Positions 1-7,860 of a stretch of 64,000 bases of DNA are shown in pieces. Numbering within the stretch: the first letter of the stretch is position 1; each line of letters starts with the position of its first letter. Made by a program: the position numbers and the translations under genes. Below the pieces are notes generated by a model. That model was not told the origin of the DNA, did no database searches, and saw nothing but the letters and a program-made list of their open reading frames with translations. This stretch comes from Christiangramia oceanisediminis (GTDB lineage Bacteria; Bacteroidota; Bacteroidia; Flavobacteriales; Flavobacteriaceae), in assembly GCF_022570735.2 (NCBI RefSeq), contig NZ_JANCNS010000003.1:434001-498000 (forward strand), written 5' to 3'.

Positions 1-1579
1 AAACCTCACAGTTAATGGAAAGTATGAATTCTGATCTTCGGTTTTTCTCATGTTCAGCTTCCGGGCAGGGAACGCCGTTCCTGCAATCATTGGTCAATTC
101 GGTCTCTCCATAACCCCTTCCGGAGATCCGATAGGCACTCACACCGCTTTTGACTAGGTAATCCTGTGTGACCTCTACCCGTTTCCTGGAAAGATCCAGG
201 TTATAGGCATCATCTGCACGGCTATCGGTATGGGACCTGATATCGATAAGCAATTCGGGATATTCTTCCATATAGGCCACGATCTCATCCAGTTGAGCGG
301 CTGCCTTTGGTTTAATTTCTGCCTTATCGAGATCGAATAGAATGGGATCCTGGGTTAACATTTTGGCCAGGTCATCACCAATACGCGCAGCAAAAATCTT
401 TCCGCCATCCTTGCTCTCGAACTGTATGATGTTCTCTTTTCTTTTTACCTCGGTTGCGTAAAAACTCCAGTTAAAAAAGGCCCTTATGGCTGCGATATTG
501 GAAGGAGCTTCTCCGGAAAAATCATGGGAAGCCTGGTACATCACCAATCCATTCTTTGGATCATCAAAACCATGCCCATAGATCAGGACACAGCCCGGCC
601 CATTGGAAACATCAGGAATGTCGGGGGCCGATTGATCGATAATGATCTGCCGGGCTCCTGCGCGCCATTCATTTGCCTTTTTAGGATAATAGATCCGTTC
701 AGAACCATTGATAAGGGCCATGTCGCTTTTACCCAGATATTGAGACACGGGGTCTGAGGCTAATTGATGCGTATATGGCGGCGTGGCAAACCTGTGATCG
801 TAATAAGGAACTAAACCAGTAGTCCTCGCTCCTGCTGCACCAGCCGAAAGAAAATTGAGTTGTATCAATTGTGATTTACCATTGAAATCTACCCGACCGT
901 AAAGGTTCTCAAGCTGACTCCCCGCATGACATCCGGCCCATATGGCACCTTTATATTCCCGGTTCCAGAAATAAAGGTTTTTATGAGTTTCAAAGGTAGG
1001 CTCGGCATGTGGCATAATAAAAAGATCATCACAAACTCCCAATTCAGATGGTTCTTTCCAATTATTGATATTAGACCCGCCATGGGCCGAATCTGGAATA
1101 CCAGCCAGTTTGAAATATGCCAGTGCAATTGCCCCATTTTGTTTATCTAAGGTCCATTTTGGTGCCACCGATAATTCAGTGAAAAGAGGGAGCATTTGAT
1201 CTTCCTGTAGTTTCTGCCCTACGACCCCTTTTTCCTCCCACTTTTGAATCTCCTTTTCCACTTCGGGACTCATATAAGAAACAGGGATCACAAATGAACC
1301 AGCACGAAAGTCCTCTTCCCCTAACCTAAAGTCAACTCCATCTTTTTTCTTATCGGGCCTGATGATCCATTTGATCTCTACCGGATGATTTTTCAAGAGT
1401 TCATAGATAAGTCCATAAGGTTTAAGCGCATTCTCTGGTGTTTGTGGAATAACGCCCATATTTATTGCGTAGGAACCTTTGGAGATCATCTCGTTCTTCT
1501 GGGAAAATAGATCACCCAAAGAGCAAATTATGAAAAAGCCCGTTAGTAAAAGTTTCAGGTTTTGTAGGGGAAAAACCAT
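1..1579 (-). CDS. OmpA-domain outer-membrane protein, C-terminus cut by the window edge
   Basis: 526 codons are open from the ATG at 1579 to the left edge with no stop, so only the last few residues are missing. A hydrophobic N-terminal segment (residues 6-26, ending in LFSQ) is a probable signal peptide. Residues 30-400 are a region I know only as recurring in large flavobacterial surface proteins (the stretch IPQTPENALKPYGLIYELLK is typical). The C-terminal 120 residues are an OmpA peptidoglycan-binding domain: ILFDLDKAEIKP, the HTDSRADDAYNLDLSRKR block with the Asp and Arg that bind diaminopimelate, and an ENRRSEF-type end (here EKNRRSEFILS), with the Cys-containing loop common in Bacteroidota. 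Role inferred: anchoring an exported domain to the cell wall. The gene is divergent from prfC, 154 bases away. Confidence 0.8.
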   Translation of the reverse strand, partial: MVFPLQNLKLLLTGFFIICSLGDLFSQKNEMISKGSYAINMGVIPQTPENALKPYGLIYELLKNHPVEIKWIIRPDKKKDGVDFRLGEEDFRAGSFVIPVSYMSPEVEKEIQKWEEKGVVGQKLQEDQMLPLFTELSVAPKWTLDKQNGAIALAYFKLAGIPDSAHGGSNINNWKEPSELGVCDDLFIMPHAEPTFETHKNLYFWNREYKGAIWAGCHAGSQLENLYGRVDFNGKSQLIQLNFLSAGAAGARTTGLVPYYDHRFATPPYTHQLASDPVSQYLGKSDMALINGSERIYYPKKANEWRAGARQIIIDQSAPDIPDVSNGPGCVLIYGHGFDDPKNGLVMYQASHDFSGEAPSNIAAIRAFFNWSFYATEVKRKENIIQFESKDGGKIFAARIGDDLAKMLTQDPILFDLDKAEIKPKAAAQLDEIVAYMEEYPELLIDIRSHTDSRADDAYNLDLSRKRVEVTQDYLVKSGVSAYRISGRGYGETELTNDCRNGVPCPEAEHEKNRRSEFILSINCEV

Positions 1580-1706
1580 TGTCAGGATATAAGCACTATT
1601 AAATATCCCACAATTAATCGAAAAAGCCTAGTAATTAAGTCGAAATCAAATACCGATACGATCAAAATGCGGTTAAATTCCAAAAGGAAATTCCTTAAAA
1701 TAATAG

Positions 1707-1714
1707 TATTTTTG
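1707..1714 (+). promoter_or_regulatory. -7 box upstream of prfC
   Basis: TATTTTTG matches the Bacteroidota -7 consensus TAnnTTTG and lies 20 bases before the prfC ATG. No clear -33 TTG is seen at the usual distance. Confidence 0.5.
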
Positions 1715-1733
1715 CGCTCCAATTCGATCAGCT

Positions 1734-3323
1734 ATGAAGCAGCATCTTAAAGAGATCAACAAAAGAAGAACATTTGGAATCGTATCGCATCCAGATGCAG
1801 GTAAAACCACACTAACAGAAAAACTGCTCCTTTTTGGAGGAGCGATCCAGGAAGCTGGCGCCGTAAAATCGAATAAGATTAAGAAAGGTGCTACCAGTGA
1901 CTTTATGGAGATCGAACGTCAAAGAGGAATTTCCGTAGCAACTTCGGTCCTGGCCTTTGAATACAAGGATATCAAGATCAACATCCTGGATACCCCTGGA
2001 CATAAGGATTTTGCTGAAGATACCTTTCGAACGCTTACCGCCGTAGATAGCGTGATCGTTGTAATAGATGTTGCCAAAGGGGTTGAGGAACAAACGGAAA
2101 AACTTGTTGAAGTTTGCCGGATGCGAAATATCCCAATGATCGTTTTTATCAACAAGCTGGATAGGGAAGGAAAAGACGCCTTTGAACTTCTGGACGAGAT
2201 CGAACAAAAACTGAATCTTACCGTAACTCCGCTAAGCTTCCCAATTGGGATGGGTTACGACTTCAAGGGGATCTATAACATCTGGGAGAAGAATGTAAAT
2301 CTCTTCACCGGTGATCCACGACGTGATATTGAAGAAACCGTTGAAATTAGCGATCTGGAATCAAAGGAACTCGACGAGCTTATTGGCAGCAAACATGCCA
2401 ATGACCTTAGAGAAGAACTGGAACTGGCCCAGGGTGTTTATCCAGAATTTGACAGGGATGCTTACCTGGAAGGTAGATTGCAACCGGTCTTTTTCGGGTC
2501 GGCTCTTAATAACTTCGGGGTAAGGGAACTATTAGATTGTTTTATCAGTATCGCTCCTCCACCGCGACCAAAGGAAAGCGACGTAAGACTGGTAAAACCT
2601 GAAGAAAAAGATTTTACCGGTTTTGTATTCAAGATACACGCGAACATGGACCCGAAGCATCGCGACCGACTGGCTTTTGTCAAGATCGTTTCAGGAAAAT
2701 TCGAAAGGAATACCAATTACCTGCACGTAAGACATAATAAAAAACTGAAATTCTCCTCTCCAAACGCATTTTTTGCCGAGAAAAAGGAAATAGTAGATGT
2801 TTCTTATCCGGGTGACATAGTAGGTTTGCATGACACCGGTAATTTTAAGATCGGAGACACCCTCACCGAGGGAGAAAATTTGATGTACAAAGGGATTCCA
2901 AGCTTTTCACCAGAACACTTCCGTTATATCAATAATGCCGATCCTATGAAATCCAAGCAACTGGAAAAAGGGATAGACCAGTTGATGGACGAGGGGGTAG
3001 CCCAGCTTTTCACCCTGGAGATGAACGGCAGGAAGATCATAGGAACGGTGGGAGCACTTCAGTTTGAGGTAATACAATACCGATTAGAGCACGAATATGG
3101 TGCTAAATGTACCTATGAGAACCTGAATGTGCACAAAGCGACCTGGGTTGAGCCGGAAGATCCTAAGAATGAAGAATTCCAGGATTTCAAAAGGGTTAAA
3201 TCGAAGTTCCTGGCCAAAGACAAATCGGGACAATTGGTTTTCCTTGCTGATTCTCAGTTTTCGCTTCAGATGACCCAGCAGAAATATCCAACGATCAAAT
3301 TCCATTTTACATCAGAATTCTAA
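1734..3323 (+). CDS. prfC: Peptide chain release factor 3
   Basis: RF3 is the GTPase that removes RF1/RF2 from the ribosome after termination. At 529 aa it has the normal family length. Visible GTPase motifs: G1 HPDAGKTT at residues 19-26, switch I RGIS at 64-67, G3 DTPGH at 86-90, G4 NKLD at 140-143, followed by the EF-Tu-like domain 2 and the RF3-specific C-terminal domain. The ATG lies 20 bases after a TAnnTTTG box and nothing upstream in frame looks coding. It is monocistronic here: the next gene starts 129 bases later. The 20-base hairpin at 3351-3370 lacks a U-tract and is not a convincing terminator. Confidence 0.97.
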   Translation: MKQHLKEINKRRTFGIVSHPDAGKTTLTEKLLLFGGAIQEAGAVKSNKIKKGATSDFMEIERQRGISVATSVLAFEYKDIKINILDTPGHKDFAEDTFRTLTAVDSVIVVIDVAKGVEEQTEKLVEVCRMRNIPMIVFINKLDREGKDAFELLDEIEQKLNLTVTPLSFPIGMGYDFKGIYNIWEKNVNLFTGDPRRDIEETVEISDLESKELDELIGSKHANDLREELELAQGVYPEFDRDAYLEGRLQPVFFGSALNNFGVRELLDCFISIAPPPRPKESDVRLVKPEEKDFTGFVFKIHANMDPKHRDRLAFVKIVSGKFERNTNYLHVRHNKKLKFSSPNAFFAEKKEIVDVSYPGDIVGLHDTGNFKIGDTLTEGENLMYKGIPSFSPEHFRYINNADPMKSKQLEKGIDQLMDEGVAQLFTLEMNGRKIIGTVGALQFEVIQYRLEHEYGAKCTYENLNVHKATWVEPEDPKNEEFQDFKRVKSKFLAKDKSGQLVFLADSQFSLQMTQQKYPTIKFHFTSEF

Positions 3324-3451
3324 AGATTCATTGAAAATAGGGATTTATTAAACTTGTATTGAAACAAGTTCAGGATGATGAAATTTCAAAAGACATTTTA
3401 ATTCAATAGATACACCCACAAAATTTACTATTTTCGGGACAAAGTTTTTCT

Positions 3452-4828
3452 ATGGCCCAGATCGATCAATTCATTGCCGAGTTCGCCTCGGCCGTGTGGG
3501 GATTCCCTCTTGTTTTACTTCTAATTGGTGGAGGAATCTACCTTCTCATCTATTCCAGGTTTCTTCCTTTTAGATATTTAGGACATTCAATAGAGGTGCT
3601 TCGGGGTAAGTATAACAACCCTGATGATCCGGGTGATATTAATCATTTCCAGGCTCTTTCCACTGCTCTTTCCTCTACGGTTGGTATGGGTAATATCGCT
3701 GGAGTGGCTGTAGCTATAGCCCTTGGTGGCCCCGGTGCAATTTTCTGGCTTTGGGTGAGCGCGGTCGTGGGAATGGCTACAAAATTCTTTACCAATACGC
3801 TGGCTGTGATGTACCGCGGCAGGGATACCGAAGGTAAGATTCAGGGAGGGGTCATGTATTTTATCGTGGAGGGCCTTGGCCGAAAATGGAAACCGCTCGC
3901 GGCATTTTTTGCTATTGCCGGGCTGGTGGGTGCTTTGCCTGTTTTCAATGTAAACCAGCTTACCCAGGCGATCAATTATATCTTACTGGAGCCTAATGAC
4001 ATCCAAACAGGTTTTACAAGTAACCTGATCATCGGAATTGCCCTGACATTAATTACGACTATTGTAATCATTGGCGGCCTGGACCGAATAAGTAAAACGG
4101 TTTCCAAATTGGTTCCAGCGATGGTAGCACTGTACTTCTTTTCAGTGCTGGTCATCCTTTTTGTGAATTATGACGTGGTCTTTCAATATTTCGGAATGAT
4201 ATTCACCGATGCTTTTGCGGCCAATAATTATAAAGGAGATCCGCTTTTGGGAGGGGTTCTGGGCGGACTGATCCTCCTGGGAATAAGACGTGGAGCTTTC
4301 TCAAATGAAGCTGGTATAGGAACCGCAACAATGGCACATGGAGCCAGCAAGACATCGGAGCCTGTTCGGGAAGGTTTGATAGCTATGCTCGGCCCCGCAA
4401 TAGACACCCTGGTAGTGTGTACACTTACTGCTATGGCGATTTTGGTGACCGGGGTATGGCAGAGTACAGATGTGAATGGAGTAAGCCTTACAGCCGCAGC
4501 ATTTGATCAGGCTATTCCATATGTGGGTAATTATTTACTCTTACTCTGTATCCTGGCATTTAGCATTTCTTCCCTGTTTTCCTATTCTTATTACGGAACC
4601 AAATGCCTTTCGTTCCTGATCGGTGCTGAAAATAAACGCTATTACAACTGGGTCTACATCCTTAGCATTATTGTAGGTGCCACAACCTCGTTGAGTTTCA
4701 TCCTTAACCTTATTGACGGTTTCTTTGCGTTAATGGCGATCCCTACCATGATCTCCACATTAATCATGGCTCCAAGGGTCATGAAGGCTGCGAAAATCTA
4801 TTTCAAAAAATACGGTCTGGCTAAATAG
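3452..4828 (+). CDS. Alanine/sodium symporter family (AGCS) transporter
   Basis: A 458 aa inner-membrane protein of the alanine or glycine:cation symporter family, which imports small amino acids with Na+ (or H+). It starts with the usual amphipathic helix (IDQFIAEFASAVWGFP) and then about ten hydrophobic segments. Family blocks seen are HFQALSTALSSTVGMGNIAGVA near residue 68 (the substrate/ion region) and RRGAFSNEAGIGTATMAHGA near 280. This is the plain version of the family, in contrast to the enlarged paralogue at 26269-28350. Its stop overlaps the 3' end of the convergent aminotransferase-like gene by 8 bases, leaving no room for a separate terminator. Substrate is not determinable from sequence. 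Confidence 0.93.
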   Translation: MAQIDQFIAEFASAVWGFPLVLLLIGGGIYLLIYSRFLPFRYLGHSIEVLRGKYNNPDDPGDINHFQALSTALSSTVGMGNIAGVAVAIALGGPGAIFWLWVSAVVGMATKFFTNTLAVMYRGRDTEGKIQGGVMYFIVEGLGRKWKPLAAFFAIAGLVGALPVFNVNQLTQAINYILLEPNDIQTGFTSNLIIGIALTLITTIVIIGGLDRISKTVSKLVPAMVALYFFSVLVILFVNYDVVFQYFGMIFTDAFAANNYKGDPLLGGVLGGLILLGIRRGAFSNEAGIGTATMAHGASKTSEPVREGLIAMLGPAIDTLVVCTLTAMAILVTGVWQSTDVNGVSLTAAAFDQAIPYVGNYLLLLCILAFSISSLFSYSYYGTKCLSFLIGAENKRYYNWVYILSIIVGATTSLSFILNLIDGFFALMAIPTMISTLIMAPRVMKAAKIYFKKYGLAK

Positions 4829-5876
4829 ATTTAAAGTAGGAGTTGATCGCAGCGGTCAGTTCAAGAATATCATCGGTGGAGTGTTGAGCGTTCAGAACTA
4901 TTTTGCTTACAAGTGGAGAACTTGGTGCAGGATACCTGAAATTAGTAGTTATGATCTTCCTGTCTAAAAGATAATCGGTTAGCTTTTCGTTATCATAACC
5001 GAATACCGGGTGACCTGCTATTTTGACCAATTCGAAATCTTGCGTGCAATTCTCTATAAAGATCTCAATATTATGTAGAAGCCTAGCTTTTTTAACTTTG
5101 ATAAGCGCTTCTGCTTCCATAAGTGTTTTTAATGCTGCTGGAGAGGGAGGGCTGCCACCGGCAAAGAACTCCATTTCGTTGAGTTGTTCGATCCTGCTTT
5201 TGCGTCCAAGGATCGCTCCGCTTGGAGTAGCCAGGGCCTTACCTAAAGACCCACAAACAATTAATTCCTTTGCATTTAACTCTCTTAACATCGAATAGCT
5301 GCCGTATCCATCTTCGCCTATCAAACCAAAACCATGGGAGTCATCTGCTACAAGAATTACATTTTCAAGAGGCAGCTTCTGAAGGGATTCGAAATGGGGA
5401 AAATTAATTCCTGAAAAATCAATGGTATCCAGGAACAAGACGACTTTTTGCTCATTAGTTGAATTTAAATGGTCAACCAGCGAGCTGCTGAGATCCTCAT
5501 AATTCTGAAAAAGCCTGCTCTTTTCATGAATAATGGCAGGATGTGTATGTGGCGCACAGAACATTTGGTAATCCTGTTCGCTAAAATGTCGCTTTAACAT
5601 CTGCCCCGCCATATAACCAGAAGATACGCAAAGGCAGGATTCGGCACCGGCTTTTTGGGCCAGGTAATCTTCAAATTCTTCAAATACACACAACCTGATA
5701 TTAGATTTCCTGGATGCGCCCCAGTTGGTGCCCAATATTCGAATATTTTGAATTAAAAGGTCCTGGAATTCGCTATCAGATTGCAGTCCCAGATAGGAAG
5801 TTCCTCCAAAATACAGAAACTCCTCCTCCGCTGTCACAAGCCTTGAATTTGGTGATCTTTTTAAGTAATGATTCAT
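4821..5876 (-). CDS. PLP-dependent aminotransferase-fold enzyme (AONS-like, class I/II)
   Basis: A 351 aa fold-type I PLP enzyme most like the alpha-oxoamine synthase group (8-amino-7-oxononanoate synthase, KBL). DDSHGFG at 178-184 carries the Asp and His that contact PLP, and GSLGKAL at 209-215 supplies the Schiff-base Lys213. The substrate is unknown, and I would not call it BioF: no biotin genes are near and the protein is shorter than typical AONS (about 385 aa). Its ATG overlaps the stop of the epimerase gene by one base (TAATG), so the two are translationally coupled and probably act together on an amino acid or short peptide. Convergent with the symporter, overlapping it by 8 bases. 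Confidence 0.85.
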   Translation of the reverse strand: MNHYLKRSPNSRLVTAEEEFLYFGGTSYLGLQSDSEFQDLLIQNIRILGTNWGASRKSNIRLCVFEEFEDYLAQKAGAESCLCVSSGYMAGQMLKRHFSEQDYQMFCAPHTHPAIIHEKSRLFQNYEDLSSSLVDHLNSTNEQKVVLFLDTIDFSGINFPHFESLQKLPLENVILVADDSHGFGLIGEDGYGSYSMLRELNAKELIVCGSLGKALATPSGAILGRKSRIEQLNEMEFFAGGSPPSPAALKTLMEAEALIKVKKARLLHNIEIFIENCTQDFELVKIAGHPVFGYDNEKLTDYLLDRKIITTNFRYPAPSSPLVSKIVLNAQHSTDDILELTAAINSYFKSI

Positions 5877-6886
5877 TATAGCAGTTTCACACCTGAACCA
5901 TTCTTTTGAGGAAATATCACTGTAGCATCTGGCAAAATTTGTACGCCTTCGGCAATATCGCCCTTTAAAAGCATGGCTCCATCCATATCTACATAATCAA
6001 GCTGTGGCAACAACTGGGCTATCGCGGAGATACCAACCGTAGATTCGGTCATACAACCTACCATTACTTTTAGACCCAATTCCTTAGCCTTTTTGATCAC
6101 TCTTAAGGCCGGAGTAAGCCCACCACACTTGGTTAACTTAATATTGATCCCATCGAAATAGCCGGCACATTTTTCCACATCTTCTTCCACAATACAGCTT
6201 TCGTCTGCAATCAAAGGCAGAACAGCCTCCTTTTTCAGGAGTTTCATGCCTTCCCAGTTATCTGCATGCAGAGGTTGTTCTATAAATTCTACACCTAAAC
6301 GTTTAAGTTCCCTGCAAAGTTCTATCGCCTTTTCTGGTTCCCAGGCACAGTTGGCATCCACTCTGAAAACCGAATTCGTGTGTTTTCTGAGTTCCTGCAC
6401 GATCTTCAAGTCATCGTTGGTTCCCAGTTTAATTTTGTAAATAGGCCAGGCTTGCTCCTTCATCTTTTCTACCATCTTTTCAACCGAATCAAGACCAATA
6501 GTGAAGTTAGTAATCGGATATTTTTCAGATGAAGTTCCCCAAATTTCATATAATGGCTTGCCTTTCAGTTTTCCGAAGAGGTCATGAGCAGCCAGATCCA
6601 GCGCACAAATACTGAAATTTGACAAACCCTTTTCCTTCAGAAAAAGATGAAATTCCGAAGGATCCTGCAAATCAAAATTTTCAATATCCGTTCTAATCGC
6701 TTCAATCTCGGCCTTCATACTTTCGAAGGTGACCTTGTAGTAAGGATTCGATGTTGATTCACCAAAACCTGTATGGCCTTCCAGGCTCAAACATGCGATG
6801 AGCGTATCCTGGGTATCGTGAGATTCTCTTGAAATAGTGAAGGTGTGCTTTAATTCCAGCACGTATTTTTTTAATTCTAGTTTCAT
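5876..6886 (-). CDS. Dipeptide epimerase (enolase superfamily, L-Ala-D/L-Glu epimerase-like)
   Basis: 336 aa. The enolase-superfamily catalytic set is complete: KxK at Lys151/Lys153, metal ligands Asp177 (RVDAN), Glu203 (FIEQPL) and Asp228 (IADES), and the second base Lys250 (INIKL). A DxD motif (Asp300, Asp302 in DMDGAM) is the signature that holds the dipeptide amino group in Ala-Glu epimerases. The expected reaction is epimerisation of L-Ala-D-Glu or a related dipeptide, used in murein-peptide recycling. First gene of a coupled pair with the PLP enzyme. A terminator-like hairpin lies just upstream (6924-6944), so the pair probably has its own promoter in the short gap. Confidence 0.9.
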   Translation of the reverse strand: MKLELKKYVLELKHTFTISRESHDTQDTLIACLSLEGHTGFGESTSNPYYKVTFESMKAEIEAIRTDIENFDLQDPSEFHLFLKEKGLSNFSICALDLAAHDLFGKLKGKPLYEIWGTSSEKYPITNFTIGLDSVEKMVEKMKEQAWPIYKIKLGTNDDLKIVQELRKHTNSVFRVDANCAWEPEKAIELCRELKRLGVEFIEQPLHADNWEGMKLLKKEAVLPLIADESCIVEEDVEKCAGYFDGINIKLTKCGGLTPALRVIKKAKELGLKVMVGCMTESTVGISAIAQLLPQLDYVDMDGAMLLKGDIAEGVQILPDATVIFPQKNGSGVKLL

Positions 6887-6923
6887 CGCAGGTTTAAGGA
6901 ATTAGAAGTCACCTAAAATAAAA

Positions 6924-6944
6924 CATCCCGATAAAATCGGGATG
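6924..6944 (-). terminator. Rho-independent terminator after the DUF3467 gene
   Basis: Perfect 9-base stem CATCCCGAT / ATCGGGATG with a 3-base loop; on the minus strand it is followed by TTTTATTTTA. It lies 30 bases after the DUF3467 stop. Confidence 0.75.
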
Positions 6945-6974
6945 AAATTTTATTATTATTTGTTTAAGATAGTT

Positions 6975-7289
6975 CTAAGCCTGTCCTGTAGGGCCGAAAT
7001 TCAAAGGCATTGGCGCCTTATCATAATCCCTGATCTCTCCGTGGGCCTGCTCGAATTTATGGATGTTATCGCCTAGAGCTTTCAACAAACGTTTGGCATG
7101 TTGCGGAGTTAGAATGATCCTTGATTTCACCTTGCTTTTAGGTCTCCCCGGCATGATATTCACAAAATCTACCACGAATTCTGATACGGAGTGATTGATA
7201 ATTGCAAGATTGGAATAGGTTCCTTCTGCTACCGACTCATCCAGTTCTATATTGATCTTTCCGGCTTTATTTTTTTTCTCTTCGCTCAT
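6975..7289 (-). CDS. DUF3467 family protein
   Basis: A 104 aa small cytosolic protein of DUF3467, widespread in Bacteroidota but without an assigned function. Characteristic stretches are AEGTYSNLAIINHSVSEFV (residues 20-38), DFVNIMPGRPKSKV and ILTPQHAKRLLKALGDNI. In many genomes this family lies next to rpoC, and here it is the second gene downstream, with DinB in between. The start ATG is at 7289, 42 bases after the DinB stop. Confidence 0.88.
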   Translation of the reverse strand: MSEEKKNKAGKINIELDESVAEGTYSNLAIINHSVSEFVVDFVNIMPGRPKSKVKSRIILTPQHAKRLLKALGDNIHKFEQAHGEIRDYDKAPMPLNFGPTGQA

Positions 7290-7331
7290 ATTTCAAATTT
7301 TATCCAATTTAATATTATTATTTCAGAACTA

Positions 7332-7787
7332 TTATTTTTTCAGCTTGTAATACACAAAATCAGAAACTACCGGTTCAAGACCCTGCTTTCTTAATTCAGT
7401 GGCGATCTGTCCGCGATGATAGGTAGAGTGATTTACAATGTGAAAAAGAATGTCTTTTACCGAATTCTGGTAGCTCTCCCCTTTTGAGTTGCTGAAACTA
7501 ACTACTCGATCCAGTTCCTCACGTTCCAGAATACCTAAGGTTTCCTCATAATTTTCATTTTCGGCAGATTCCAATTGGTCTTTTTCAAAATTCTTCCATA
7601 CCTGGACGCTATCTTTCTTACCGTTGATGCGGTCGTTCCAGATCTTCTGTGCGTTTAAGGTATGCGATAACAAGGAAACAGCTCGTTCCGGAACCATAAA
7701 ATGAAGATCCCCATCGTTGAATTTCTTAATGATCTCCAGGTTATAGAAATGGGAATATTCCAGCAATTCTTTAAAGTAATCCTTCAT
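7332..7787 (-). CDS. DinB-family protein
   Basis: 151 aa, the usual length for DinB/YfiT four-helix-bundle proteins. The family often binds a divalent metal through three histidines; candidates are His43 (LLSHTLNAQKIW) and His117 and His123 (HIVNHSTYHRGQ). Some members are thiol transferases, but the function of this one is not predictable. It follows rpoC, separated from it by a strong terminator, so it is likely transcribed from its own promoter or by read-through. Confidence 0.85.
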   Translation of the reverse strand: MKDYFKELLEYSHFYNLEIIKKFNDGDLHFMVPERAVSLLSHTLNAQKIWNDRINGKKDSVQVWKNFEKDQLESAENENYEETLGILEREELDRVVSFSNSKGESYQNSVKDILFHIVNHSTYHRGQIATELRKQGLEPVVSDFVYYKLKK

Positions 7788-7810
7788 ATCTCAAATATCG
7801 TTATAAATAA

Positions 7811-7841
7811 AAAAAGGCCCTGCTTGAGCAAGGCCTTTTTT
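7811..7841 (-). terminator. Terminator of the rpoBC operon
   Basis: A-rich arm plus GGCCCTGC / GCAAGGCC stem with one mismatch, loop TTGA, flanked by A and T runs, so it can act on either strand. It lies 20 bases after the rpoC stop. Confidence 0.85.
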
Positions 7842-7860
7842 CCATTTTTATTATCAGGAA

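Noticed and set aside
3351-3370. Hairpin AACTTGT / ACAAGTT after prfC as terminator
   Set aside because: No T-run follows and the loop is AT-rich; weak evidence only.
4821-5876. bioF (8-amino-7-oxononanoate synthase)
   Set aside because: Fold and PLP motifs agree but length, neighbours and coupling to an epimerase do not support biotin synthesis.
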